From the NCBI GenBank assembly GCA_934215405.1, contig CAKPZU010000007.1, positions 1 to 39,332 on the forward strand: DNA of 39,332 nucleotides. The letters are read 5' to 3'. Position numbers and translations under genes: made by a program. Positions 24,268 to 32,466 of this stretch are shown here, in pieces. Position 1 is the stretch's first letter. Every line of letters begins with the position of its first letter. The notes below the pieces were generated by a model. It searched no databases. It was given only the letters and a program-made list of their open reading frames with translations, and was not told where the DNA came from. This DNA comes from an uncultured Bacilli bacterium. GTDB taxonomy: Bacteria > Bacillota_I > Bacilli_A > RFN20 > CAG-631.

Positions 24268-25153
24268 AATCATGTTGGTATTTAGAAACTTCCTTAGTTG
24301 TTGCTTTTTCACTTTGCAAAGTAAGAAGTGATAGCTTATGACCTAATGAAATAGCATTATATAACGTGTCATTAGCAATGATTCTATCAACTATTCCACT
24401 AAATAAAGCATCTCCACAGCCAGTTGTATTAACAAAGCTATCCACCTTATTTATTTTAAAGCAATTAACATTATTATCCTCACCATAATAAATATTATCA
24501 CTAGCAGCAGAAACAACAACCTTTTTTATTCCTTTATTTAATAATATTTTACAAGCTTCAATGGCGCTTAAGGAATTATCATCACATAAAGCTCTTGCCT
24601 CAAATAAATTACATTTTATAAGATAAATATTCTTTAAATGTTCTTTAAATTTAATAACCTTATAAGGCGAAATAGATTCAATTAAAAGCTTTTTGTCACT
24701 ATAGGCTTTAAAGATATAATTAATTGCTTCTAATGATAAATTAGCATCTAGGGCAATATATTCATATTCCTTTAATTCATTTTCAAGGCTTTTTAGATAA
24801 TTAACATTAAGCTCTTCAATAATTCGATTATCACAAATAGCAACATTTAAATCATGGTTGCTATTATTAATAGCTAAATATGTTCCTGTTGGTAATGTAG
24901 TATTTGGAGTAATTACATGACAATTTAAAGCCTTTAATTCTTTTAGCATTTTATTTCCTAAATCATCATTTCCTATTGCACTAACAAATGTTATTTTGTT
25001 ATTTAGTCTTAATAGGTTTTCACAAATGTTTCTCATTACACCACCAAAGGAAATTGAAACTTTCCCAACATTTGAAACATTTGGTATTAGTTTTTTGACG
25101 CTTGTGCCTATATAATCAACATTACTGCCACCAATTAAAATAATCTTTTTCAT
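24266..25153 (-). CDS. PfkB-family carbohydrate kinase (pseudouridine kinase-like)
   Basis: This 295-residue kinase of the ribokinase fold has I-G-G-S-N-V-D-Y-I-G at the start, S-F-G-G-V-M-R-N-I-C-E-N-L (PfkB signature 1), and N-T-T-G-C-G-D-A-L-F-S-G-I (signature 2, with catalytic Asp in G-C-G-D). The opening G-G-S-N-V-D and overall size resemble PsuK, but no psuG glycosidase is adjacent, so the substrate stays open. It starts 2 nt after the SGNH lipoprotein gene, and a perfect hairpin terminator overlaps the stop. Confidence 0.87.
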   Translation of the reverse strand: MKKIILIGGSNVDYIGTSVKKLIPNVSNVGKVSISFGGVMRNICENLLRLNNKITFVSAIGNDDLGNKMLKELKALNCHVITPNTTLPTGTYLAINNSNHDLNVAICDNRIIEELNVNYLKSLENELKEYEYIALDANLSLEAINYIFKAYSDKKLLIESISPYKVIKFKEHLKNIYLIKCNLFEARALCDDNSLSAIEACKILLNKGIKKVVVSAASDNIYYGEDNNVNCFKINKVDSFVNTTGCGDALFSGIVDRIIANDTLYNAISLGHKLSLLTLQSEKATTKEVSKYQHD

Positions 25154-25155
25154 AA

Positions 25156-26247
25156 TTAACTATTTAATATCTTATCTACAATTAATTCATATCCACTTGT
25201 TTGTGGATGAATGCCATCTGGATTATAGGTTTGATAATTACTTTCATTCCATAAATGATAAATGTTAATATATTTTACATTATTAAAGCTAGCAATATCC
25301 CCAACAATATCAGCAAGTTCGCTTCTTGTAGTTTTTCCAATTCCCCATGTTGAATAAGATAAGCTTAAGCAAACAATCTTAACATTTGGATTATATGATT
25401 TTATCTTATTAATTATATAAGTATATGCGCCTTTAAATGATTCAACATCCTTATAATTATCATCATTTATATCATTATAATCACCAATATTTGTATCGTA
25501 TGTAACATCATTATTACCAAAGTATAAAAATACATAATCACTTTTAGCTACAGCATCCATTACTTCAGTTTTATTAACAACATTACTGCCTTGAATATAA
25601 TTAGCATAATCCTTTCCAATGTTATTTGATTGCTGCTTACATAAGCCAGCACATGATCCACTAATAGCAAAATCATATAATTTCATGTTTAATCTATCGC
25701 GTAGCATTTCACACCAAAATGTTGGTCGTTTATCAGGATATGCAGTTACATTGATATCAGAAATTGAATCTCCCAAAACTGTAAATGTCTTATTTTTTAA
25801 ATCGTTTTCGCTTGTTGTAAAATTAGATTGCACGGTTTTCACATCCTTTACTATAACCTTTAAATTTGCATATACATAGCTGCTTTCTGTTGGAAAAATA
25901 ACCTTAACTGAGGTTTCACCTTTTTTCCTTCCAATTATGTTATTATCAATATCATAAAAAGCAATTTCTTTGTCTTCAAATTCCATTTCTGTTGGGAAAT
26001 ATTTGCTTGAATTAACAAGATAATCAACTGAATATAGCTCACCTGTATGAATTACAATTTCATGCTTTTTAAGTAAAGAATCATCTTGAGTCATCTCTAT
26101 AGTACTACTGCTAGTACTACTGTTATCACTACTGCTAGTACTACTATTTTCTAAAGAAGCCTTATCGCTCTTAATGTCATTACTATTACATGAGTATAAT
26201 GTAATTGGAGCAAGCAAAGTAAATACTAATATTAAACTTTTTTTCAT
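25156..26247 (-). CDS. SGNH/GDSL hydrolase lipoprotein
   Basis: The 363-residue lipoprotein has lipobox L-Y-S-C (Cys20) and a Ser-rich tether (about 32-49) encoded by a repeated 18-mer. A short beta domain (about 62-135) follows and could be a Big_2-type Ig fold. The hydrolase domain has V-L-G-D-S-I-S-D (Ser161), F-G-N-N-D-V (Asn246) and D-G-I-H-P (Asp344, His347), which is the SGNH catalytic set. It probably removes an ester, such as an acetyl or acyl group, from a surface glycan. It forms an operon with the PfkB kinase and has a GGAGA site. Confidence 0.9.
   Translation of the reverse strand: MKKSLILVFTLLAPITLYSCNSNDIKSDKASLENSSTSSSDNSSTSSSTIEMTQDDSLLKKHEIVIHTGELYSVDYLVNSSKYFPTEMEFEDKEIAFYDIDNNIIGRKKGETSVKVIFPTESSYVYANLKVIVKDVKTVQSNFTTSENDLKNKTFTVLGDSISDINVTAYPDKRPTFWCEMLRDRLNMKLYDFAISGSCAGLCKQQSNNIGKDYANYIQGSNVVNKTEVMDAVAKSDYVFLYFGNNDVTYDTNIGDYNDINDDNYKDVESFKGAYTYIINKIKSYNPNVKIVCLSLSYSTWGIGKTTRSELADIVGDIASFNNVKYINIYHLWNESNYQTYNPDGIHPQTSGYELIVDKILNS
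26104..26145. repeat. 18-bp direct repeat coding for Ser-rich tether
   Basis: ACTACTGCTAGTACTACT occurs at 26104-26121 and again at 26128-26145, a 24-bp period. It encodes the S-S-T-S-S-S tether of the SGNH lipoprotein, which could change length by slippage. Confidence 0.75.
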
Positions 26248-26352
26248 CTTAAAAAATCTCCTTTTTTAACATTTTAAACCATTAATGAAACTTTATCAAC
26301 GCATTAGTTAATTATTCTAGTATATTAAATTGCTATTTTTTAAATAATTTAA

Positions 26353-26381
26353 TTCATTTTTTCACTTTTTTTTGCTAAAAT
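26353..26381 (+). promoter_or_regulatory. Promoter of cdaA
   Basis: TTCATT (26353-26358), a 17-bp spacer and the extended -10 TGCTAAAAT (26373-26381). The start codon is about 31 nt downstream of the -10. Confidence 0.55.
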
Positions 26382-26411
26382 AACTACTAGGGAATGAAAG
26401 AAGGGAAAATC

Positions 26412-27176
26412 ATGCCATTACTTAACTTTTTAACAATTAATTGGACTTTACTTATTGATGTTGTTTTAGCATTTATTTTATTTGGATTTTTGATTTTTGT
26501 TTGCTTTTTTAGGAAGCTATCTTATAGAGTTATTCTAGCAGTCCTTCTATTAGCTGCTTTATTTGTTATTTCAAATATACTTGGCTTAAATATTACAGCT
26601 GATATGACAATTACAGTTTGTGCATTTTTATCAGTATATGCTGCTTTATTATTAACCTCTCCTGAAAAGGAAAAGGAACTAAGAAGAAATAAAAAAATAT
26701 CAAAGAAGGAATCATCATTAACAGTTAATGAAACTGATGAATTAATTAACAATTTAACACGTGCTGTAACAAGCTTATCAGCAACACAAACTGGAGCTAT
26801 TATTACTATTGAAAAAACTGATGATTTATCTTTAATTATGCAAAAATCAGGGACACCAATTAATGCTCCTTTATCTCCTGAATTATTATTAACTATTTTT
26901 TATAAAGGAACTCCATTGCATGATGGTGCAACAATTATTCGTGGTAATATGATAATATATTCTGCTGTTTTTTATCAGCCAACACAAAAACCGCTTTCTG
27001 GTAAATATGGCTCACGTCATAGAGCAGCTATTGGCATATCTGAAATATGCGACTCATTAACAATCGTAGTTTCTGAGGAATCAGGAAAGGTATCTTTAAC
27101 ATATAAGGGAGAGCTAATTCCTGTTCCAGTTTCAGAATTTGCCACAAAATTTAAAGAATATTATTATAAAAAATAA
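26412..27176 (+). CDS. cdaA: Diadenylate cyclase CdaA
   Basis: CdaA makes c-di-AMP from two ATP. The 254-residue protein has three N-terminal membrane helices (about 14-82), then the DAC domain. The catalytic D-G-A is at 171-173 (P-L-H-D-G-A-T-I-I-R) and R-H-R at 202-204 (S-R-H-R-A-A-I-G-I-S). I chose the ATG at 26412, preceded by AAGGGA; an earlier in-frame ATG at 26394 lacks an RBS. In most Bacillota cdaA is followed by cdaR (ybbR) and glmM, but here a terminator follows at once and neither is present. Confidence 0.95.
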   Translation: MPLLNFLTINWTLLIDVVLAFILFGFLIFVCFFRKLSYRVILAVLLLAALFVISNILGLNITADMTITVCAFLSVYAALLLTSPEKEKELRRNKKISKKESSLTVNETDELINNLTRAVTSLSATQTGAIITIEKTDDLSLIMQKSGTPINAPLSPELLLTIFYKGTPLHDGATIIRGNMIIYSAVFYQPTQKPLSGKYGSRHRAAIGISEICDSLTIVVSEESGKVSLTYKGELIPVPVSEFATKFKEYYYKK

Positions 27177-27200
27177 CTACAGAAAGTAGTTATTTTTTTT
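27172..27200. terminator. Bidirectional terminator, cdaA / thioredoxin lipoprotein
   Basis: AATAACTAC pairs with GTAGTTATT (27186-27194) around loop AGAAA, with T-runs on both strands. It overlaps the cdaA stop and serves the convergent gene too. Confidence 0.85.
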
Positions 27201-28158
27201 AGTATTTATTTAAAAAATCTAAAGCTTTATCATCATGCATTTTATATAGCATTTCATCATTTGTAACATTAACGCCTACAAATTCCTTATAGAATGAATT
27301 AGTAATAACGTTATCTTTTATCGTATCATTTAAATAAACTATCATTTCTAAGACTTTTCCATTTTTATAATACTGAAGGGTTGGAACCTTGCCATCCTCA
27401 TATGAACTAAAATTGTATTTATTTGCAAAATCTAACCATTTAAGATAATTATTATATTCTTTTAGTTCATCACTAGTTGGATTCTCATTTAATATAGGCC
27501 TTTTACTAGGCTTATTTTTTCTATAGCTATCGCTTTCAAGATAATAGATTATTTTATCATTATTCTTATAATAATCATTTAAGATTCGCTTATTTAGCAT
27601 TTTACAATCGCCGCATTTACTCCAGCCAATGTATAAATAAAAGTTTTCTTTATTATTTATTTTGTTATCTAGGCTTTTTTCACTTATTTCTATAATTCGC
27701 GGAAAAATAACGTAATCTAATAGATAATTTTTAAATGCTTCTATGTCCTTAAATATTTTTTCATTATCTAAATAAGATATTGAATTAGTTTTTTGACCAT
27801 TATTATAAATAAGTAATGTTGGCGTTTCTTTAACATAAGGTAATTTATCATTTTTTGTAGCTTCAATTTCACTTAAATCGATATTATAAATAACACTTTT
27901 AGTCTCATTTATAAATTTATTTAACACATTATTATTAAAATAGGCACAGCTCGTACATGAATAAAGGCTAACATATAAAACAAAACTATCCTTAGCTTCA
28001 ATTTTATTTATTAAATCATTTACCGAAATATTTATGGCTTCATTTATATCATAATTACCTTCAAGCAAAAATTTATCATTTGCTTTATTACTACATGATG
28101 GACTAAAAAAAGTAAAAACAATTAATATAAATGAAAAAAATATTTTTTTAATTTTCAT
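27199..28158 (-). CDS. Lipoprotein with two thioredoxin-like domains
   Basis: Signal peptide and lipobox S-P-S-C (Cys22) predict a lipoprotein of 319 residues. Two thioredoxin-type units follow. The first has Y-S-C-T-S-C (Cys68/71) and the cis-Pro E-T-P-T-L-L-I-Y; the second has K-C-G-D-C (Cys182/185) and K-V-P-T-L-Q-Y-Y. Each has the W/Y-x-C-x-x-C then beta-strand, I-D-x-S/E, P-T-L order of the fold. It may act as an extracellular disulfide reductase or oxidase. A membrane partner such as CcdA or DsbD is not in the window. It overlaps fmt by one base. Confidence 0.82.
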   Translation of the reverse strand: MKIKKIFFSFILIVFTFFSPSCSNKANDKFLLEGNYDINEAINISVNDLINKIEAKDSFVLYVSLYSCTSCAYFNNNVLNKFINETKSVIYNIDLSEIEATKNDKLPYVKETPTLLIYNNGQKTNSISYLDNEKIFKDIEAFKNYLLDYVIFPRIIEISEKSLDNKINNKENFYLYIGWSKCGDCKMLNKRILNDYYKNNDKIIYYLESDSYRKNKPSKRPILNENPTSDELKEYNNYLKWLDFANKYNFSSYEDGKVPTLQYYKNGKVLEMIVYLNDTIKDNVITNSFYKEFVGVNVTNDEMLYKMHDDKALDFLNKY

Positions 28159-29096
28159 TATAATAATTTTTCCTTTACTAATTCATTTTTATCTAGCCCG
28201 TTTAAAAAGGCACTAACTGGCATTTTTTGCTTGCCTTCAAGTTGAACATCTAAAATTTTTAAATAGCCATCCTTGCAGCGTACTAATAAAGTATTTTTGT
28301 TTTTTAATACAAGCGAGCCTATTTCTTTATCATCAGTTGATAATTCATAAACACTAGCACTATAAATCTTTAATTCCTTATTTTTAAAATAGCAATAAGC
28401 CCCAGGCGTTAATGAAAGCCCTCTAATTAAATTATTAACATTAATAGCACTATCATCAAAGGATATTTTTTCTTCTTCTCTTTTAATGTTATAAGCAAAT
28501 GTTACTTCATCTTCATTTTGCTCTTCTCCAATTAGGTCATTTTTTAAAATAGCTGGTAAGGTTTTTAACAATAAATCTCTTCCTACAATTTGCATTTTTA
28601 AAAATAAATCTGTTGAATTTATGTTATCATCAATGCTTATTTTTTCTTTAGCATACATTACTCCAGCATCCATTTTATTAACCATTTTAATAATAGTGAT
28701 TCCTGTTTCCTTTTCACCATTAATAATTGCTCTTTGAATTGGAGCTCCTCCTCTATATTTAGGAAGCAACGAGCCATGAACATTAATGCTATTAATTTTA
28801 GCCATTTTTAAAACTGCCTCTGGTAAAAATTGCCCATAGGCTGCTGTTATTAATAAATCAAATTCTAATTTCTTTAAAAAATCATAATCATTTTTTAAAG
28901 AAATTGGCTGAAAAACCTTAATATTATGCTTAATAGCAACTTCCTTTACCGGAGAAAATGTTAAAATCTTCTTTCTACCAACTAATTTATCTGGTTGTGT
29001 TATAACTGCAATTACATTATAGCCATTAGAAATCAAGCCTTCAAGAATACAAGAAGCAAATAATGGCGTTCCAAAAAAAACTATTTTTTCATTCAT
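28158..29096 (-). CDS. fmt: Methionyl-tRNA formyltransferase
   Basis: Fmt formylates initiator Met-tRNA. The 312-residue protein has V-F-F-G-T-P-L-F-A-S at the start, N-V-H-G-S-L-L-P-K-Y-R-G-G-A-P-I-Q-R-A-I (formyl-THF site with catalytic H and the S-L-L-P loop), T-G-I-T-I-I-K-M, and D-A-G. The C-terminal OB-like domain has L-T-P-G-A-Y and K-I-L. I use the second ATG (29096), since GGTGAT lies 4 nt before it; an ATG 12 nt earlier lies within that RBS. The usual neighbours def and rsmB are not here. Confidence 0.95.
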   Translation of the reverse strand: MNEKIVFFGTPLFASCILEGLISNGYNVIAVITQPDKLVGRKKILTFSPVKEVAIKHNIKVFQPISLKNDYDFLKKLEFDLLITAAYGQFLPEAVLKMAKINSINVHGSLLPKYRGGAPIQRAIINGEKETGITIIKMVNKMDAGVMYAKEKISIDDNINSTDLFLKMQIVGRDLLLKTLPAILKNDLIGEEQNEDEVTFAYNIKREEEKISFDDSAINVNNLIRGLSLTPGAYCYFKNKELKIYSASVYELSTDDKEIGSLVLKNKNTLLVRCKDGYLKILDVQLEGKQKMPVSAFLNGLDKNELVKEKLL

Positions 29097-29133
29097 ATAT
29101 ATCACCATAAAGATTATACAACAATATATTGGC

Positions 29134-29424
29134 TTATGAAATAAGTTTTTTTAATAGTTGAAATACCGAATTGATGCTTTTATTTACTATATTAGACATT
29201 CCTTCTCCAATTTTACTGTTTATTTTGCCAATAACATTAACATTATCTTCAATATTAGGATTTGTACTTGTATAGCCTCCAGTATCATATTCGCTTTCCT
29301 CATCAAATTCACTAATAATGGTTGAAGTCTTTGAGGTGTCATCATCCTTCATACTACTTAATATTCCACCCATCATAAATACTATAAAGCATAAAACAAC
29401 GATTTTTAATCCTTTTGCTTTCAT
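29134..29424 (-). CDS. Small single-pass membrane protein between fmt and gpr
   Basis: The 96-residue product has one N-terminal helix (K-I-V-V-L-C-F-I-V-F-M-M-G-G-I-L), an acidic and Thr/Ser-rich middle, and an amphipathic C-terminal helix with G-E-G-M-S-N-I-V-N-K-S-I-N-S-V-F. The start is the ATG after GGTGAC (4-nt spacing); a longer TTG reading is less likely. It occupies the place next to gpr where many spore formers have spoIIP and the small yqxA (DUF3679). Its layout fits a YqxA-like protein better than SpoIIP, which is weak inference. Confidence 0.65.
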   Translation of the reverse strand: MKAKGLKIVVLCFIVFMMGGILSSMKDDDTSKTSTIISEFDEESEYDTGGYTSTNPNIEDNVNVIGKINSKIGEGMSNIVNKSINSVFQLLKKLIS

Positions 29425-29474
29425 ATGTGTCACCAACAATATAATACACCCTTAAATGTGAAAAAGATGTCGAA

Positions 29475-30299
29475 TTAAAAGGAATTGAAATTTTTATGAA
29501 TATATTTATTAATTGAGGTTGCTATAATCAACGCTAAATGCTCTATTTCCTCATCAATTTCTTTAGGCGTCAGAATTAAATTATAGCTTTCATCGTCTGG
29601 TAGCTTTATTCCATTTGCTAATTCCTTAATTATTTGATTAGCATGAACAACTGTTGCAACCCCAATTGCCACTACCTTGGTATTTAATGTTTTTTCGCTT
29701 ATTTCCTTACGGTAATTTCCAACTCCAGATCCTGGAGCTATTCCTGTATTTGATAATTGGATGACCTTATTTATTCTTTTTATTGATGATGATGCTAAAG
29801 CATCAATAAGAATAACTAAATTAGGTTTAAATAAATTCGTTATTGATTGAATTAAGTCGGAACTTTCAAGCCCTGTTTGTCCCATAACCTTAGGAGTAAA
29901 GACGCACACCTTTTTTAAATTATTATCAACCGACTTTGGAAAAAGCTTAAATAAATGATTTGTTACTATTATTTTATCTGCAACTAATGGTCCTAAGGAA
30001 TCTGCTATTATTTTTGAATTTCCAAGTCCTACTATTAAGACCTTATCATTATTTTTTAATTTATATAGCTCCTTTAATGAGCTAATTAATGCTTCACTTA
30101 TATCTTTTCTTATTTTATCATCATATAAATTGTCAAATGATAATGAAATATATTTTCCTTTTTCTTTATTGAATTCATTTTTTTCCTTTAAAATATCAAC
30201 AATTGAAATCTTAATGCTTTTAAAGTCTTTATCTTGTTTTTTATAGCTTTTATTACTACTTTTTACTAATTCATCTGCAAAATCACTATGTGATGTCAT
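29475..30299 (-). CDS. gpr: Short GPR-like germination protease
   Basis: GPR degrades small acid-soluble spore proteins during germination. Family blocks are clear: V-G-L-G-N-S-K-I-I-A-D-S-L-G-P (Asp100), N-H-L-F-K-L, G-Q-T-G-L-E-S-S-D, I-D-A-L-A-S-S-S (Asp166), S-N-T-G-I-A-P-G-S-G-V-G-N, A-I-G-V-A-T-V-V and L-I-L-T-P-K-E-I-D. The two Asp residues are 66 apart, as in the known enzyme. At 274 aa it is much shorter than the usual 320-370: the N-terminal propeptide is nearly absent and a segment before T-P-K-E is deleted. GGTGAC precedes the ATG. It suggests sporulation or a relic of it. Confidence 0.92.
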   Translation of the reverse strand: MTSHSDFADELVKSSNKSYKKQDKDFKSIKISIVDILKEKNEFNKEKGKYISLSFDNLYDDKIRKDISEALISSLKELYKLKNNDKVLIVGLGNSKIIADSLGPLVADKIIVTNHLFKLFPKSVDNNLKKVCVFTPKVMGQTGLESSDLIQSITNLFKPNLVILIDALASSSIKRINKVIQLSNTGIAPGSGVGNYRKEISEKTLNTKVVAIGVATVVHANQIIKELANGIKLPDDESYNLILTPKEIDEEIEHLALIIATSINKYIHKNFNSF

Positions 30300-30349
30300 T
30301 TTTTGTCACCATTATTAGTATTTACAATATTTATTCATTTTATAAAATG

Positions 30350-30358
30350 TGCTAAAAT
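30350..30358 (+). promoter_or_regulatory. Extended -10 promoter of DUF4127 gene
   Basis: TGCTAAAAT, identical to the extended -10 of cdaA, lies 31 nt before the start codon. The -35 region is weak. Confidence 0.5.
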
Positions 30359-30389
30359 ATTTTTTGAAGAAATAAGGGGATTTGTAAAT

Positions 30390-31946
30390 ATGAAAAAAAT
30401 TGTTTTAGCGCCACTTGATGAAAGGCCATGTACATATATGTATCCTAATATGCTAGCTAATATGGCTAATAATATTAATTTAGTAGAAGTGCCAAAGGAA
30501 TTAATGGGCGATTTAAAAAAGCCAGGTAATATTGAAAAAATTGCTGATTTTTTAATTGATGAATGTAAGGATGCTTCTTATGCTATTATTGCTATTGACA
30601 CCTTATTATATGGTGGAATAGTTCCATCACGCCTTCATTATGAAAATGAAGAAACATTATTAAAAAGGCTTAATATTTTAAAGAAAATAAAAGAGGTTAA
30701 TCCAAATATAAAATTATATGCTTACCATTTAATAATGCGTTGTCCTTCATCATCTAGTGATTGTGAAGAGCCAGATTACTATGCTTTATGTGGAAGAGAA
30801 ATTCATTTAATTGGAGCTTATGAGCATATGGCTAGCATTAAAAAGCTAACTGATTCACAGCAAAAAGAATATGATGAGGCTAAAAAATTTATTATCAATA
30901 ATAATTATCAAGCCTATGTTGATGATTATTTAAATAGAAGAAAGATTAATGTTAAGATGAATTTACATACCCTTGATTTATTAAAGGATGGCATTATTGA
31001 TTTTTTAATTATTCCACAGGACGATAGTGCCCCTTATGGTTTAACTGCTAAAGATCAAATAATTGTTAGAGAAAAAATCATTAATAAGCGCATAGAATTA
31101 AAGGCTTTAATGTATCCTGATGCTGATGCTGTAAGCAATACTTTATTAGCTAAATGTATTAATGAAATCAACAATATTAGGCCAAAAGTATTCGTTAGAT
31201 ATTCATCATGCAATAATGGTAACATTATTCCAAATTATGAGGATAGACCAGTTAGTGAATCAATAAAATATCAAATTATTGCAGCTGGTGGCTTAAGCGT
31301 CTATTCATTAAAGGAAGCCGATATGGTTTTAATGGTTAACGTTCCTTATAATAATATGAAGGAAGCTAGAAGCCTTTATGATAGTATTGTTAATGGTACT
31401 AATGAAACTAATTTAGATTATACAGTTGGAAGAAATCTAATTGAATATATTGAATATATAAAACACTTAATTAGTATTAATAAGTGCGTGGCAATTGCTG
31501 ATATTGCCTATGCAAATGGTGGAGATATCAACCTATTTAATCTTTTAAAGAATGAAAATTTATTATTTAAGGTTGATTCATATGCTGGCTGGAATACTGC
31601 AGCCAACACCTTAGGAACATGCATCCCTTTAGCAATGATCCATAATATTTATAAAGATAGCCAAGCATTTTTCAACTTTATGGGATTAAGATATCTTGAG
31701 GATGTAGGCTATATGTCATTTGTTCGCTTTAAGGCCTTTGATTTATTTAAAAATGAATTTGCCTGGAAGGAAATAGATGGTAAGGAAAATGGACAAGTTG
31801 CTACATTTATTCGTAATGAATTAATCAAATGGTGCAATGAAAATTTAAATTCTAATAATTATTCAGTAGAAATTATTAAGCATGAACAGCCTTGGAATCG
31901 TTTCTTTGAAACAGGCTTGATTGTCAAAACTACAATATCAATTTAA
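30390..31946 (+). CDS. DUF4127 family protein
   Basis: This 518-residue soluble protein opens with K-I-V-L-A-P-L-D-E-R-P-C-T, the hallmark of DUF4127. Further family-like blocks are D-T-L-L-Y-G-G-I-V-P-S-R, I-P-Q-D-D-S-A-P-Y-G-L, Y-P-D-A-D-A-V-S-N-T-L-L, and Y-A-G-W-N-T-A-A-N-T-L-G-T. The conserved Asp, Arg and His suggest an enzyme, but the activity is not known. The ATG at 30390 is chosen because AGGGGA lies 9 nt before it. It is divergent from gpr and ends in a hairpin terminator. Confidence 0.88.
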   Translation: MKKIVLAPLDERPCTYMYPNMLANMANNINLVEVPKELMGDLKKPGNIEKIADFLIDECKDASYAIIAIDTLLYGGIVPSRLHYENEETLLKRLNILKKIKEVNPNIKLYAYHLIMRCPSSSSDCEEPDYYALCGREIHLIGAYEHMASIKKLTDSQQKEYDEAKKFIINNNYQAYVDDYLNRRKINVKMNLHTLDLLKDGIIDFLIIPQDDSAPYGLTAKDQIIVREKIINKRIELKALMYPDADAVSNTLLAKCINEINNIRPKVFVRYSSCNNGNIIPNYEDRPVSESIKYQIIAAGGLSVYSLKEADMVLMVNVPYNNMKEARSLYDSIVNGTNETNLDYTVGRNLIEYIEYIKHLISINKCVAIADIAYANGGDINLFNLLKNENLLFKVDSYAGWNTAANTLGTCIPLAMIHNIYKDSQAFFNFMGLRYLEDVGYMSFVRFKAFDLFKNEFAWKEIDGKENGQVATFIRNELIKWCNENLNSNNYSVEIIKHEQPWNRFFETGLIVKTTISI

Positions 31947-31966
31947 AAGAGCTTTTAGCTCTTTTT
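31945..31966. terminator. Bidirectional terminator after DUF4127 gene
   Basis: AAAGAGC (31946-31952) pairs with GCTCTTT (31958-31964), with T residues after it. The hairpin overlaps the stop codons of both convergent genes. Confidence 0.8.
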
Positions 31967-32440
31967 ATTTTCATTAAATAAAGGTAGATTAATTTTAAAA
32001 AAAGAAAAAATAATTGAAGAAAAGATAGTTGCTATAAATAATAAAATACCTAAAATTATTAAAAATATATCATTAACATTTACATATTTAATTAAAAATG
32101 TAAAAATAAAGCTTGCTATATAAAAGGATAAAATATCTATTGTTAGGCTTTTTATATTAAACCCACATTTTATAAAATAATGAAACATCAGCATTAATAA
32201 AGTGCTTAAAAACATCGCTATTCCATATAAGGAAATAACATTATAAAAAGCATTAGCTTTATTAATTAGCTCATATATTAATAAAACTAATGCTGGAAAT
32301 GTTATTAATTTTATATGCTGAAAAGGGCTTTCATCAATAGGGAAAAATATCTTAATGATAAAGCTTTTATTGATGTTGTATACAAAATGTGATAGTGTGC
32401 CTAAAATACTAAAAAATAGAAAGAAATAAATATATCTCAA
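31955..32440 (-). CDS. DUF6512-like membrane protein
   Basis: This is a hydrophobic protein of about 161-165 residues with five predicted helices. L-G-T-L-S-H-F-V-Y followed by P-I-D-E-S-P-F-Q-H-I-K-L fits the DUF6512 pattern (P-x-N-E-S-x-W-E-H-x-K-L). I prefer the TTG at 32440, since GGTGAT stands 4 nt before it, as in the neighbouring genes; an in-frame ATG at 32452 has no RBS. It starts 26 nt after a lipoprotein gene on the same strand. Function unknown. Confidence 0.7.
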   Translation of the reverse strand: MRYIYFFLFFSILGTLSHFVYNINKSFIIKIFFPIDESPFQHIKLITFPALVLLIYELINKANAFYNVISLYGIAMFLSTLLMLMFHYFIKCGFNIKSLTIDILSFYIASFIFTFLIKYVNVNDIFLIILGILLFIATIFSSIIFSFFKINLPLFNENKKS

Positions 32441-32466
32441 TGAAATCACCATTAAAATATATGAAA

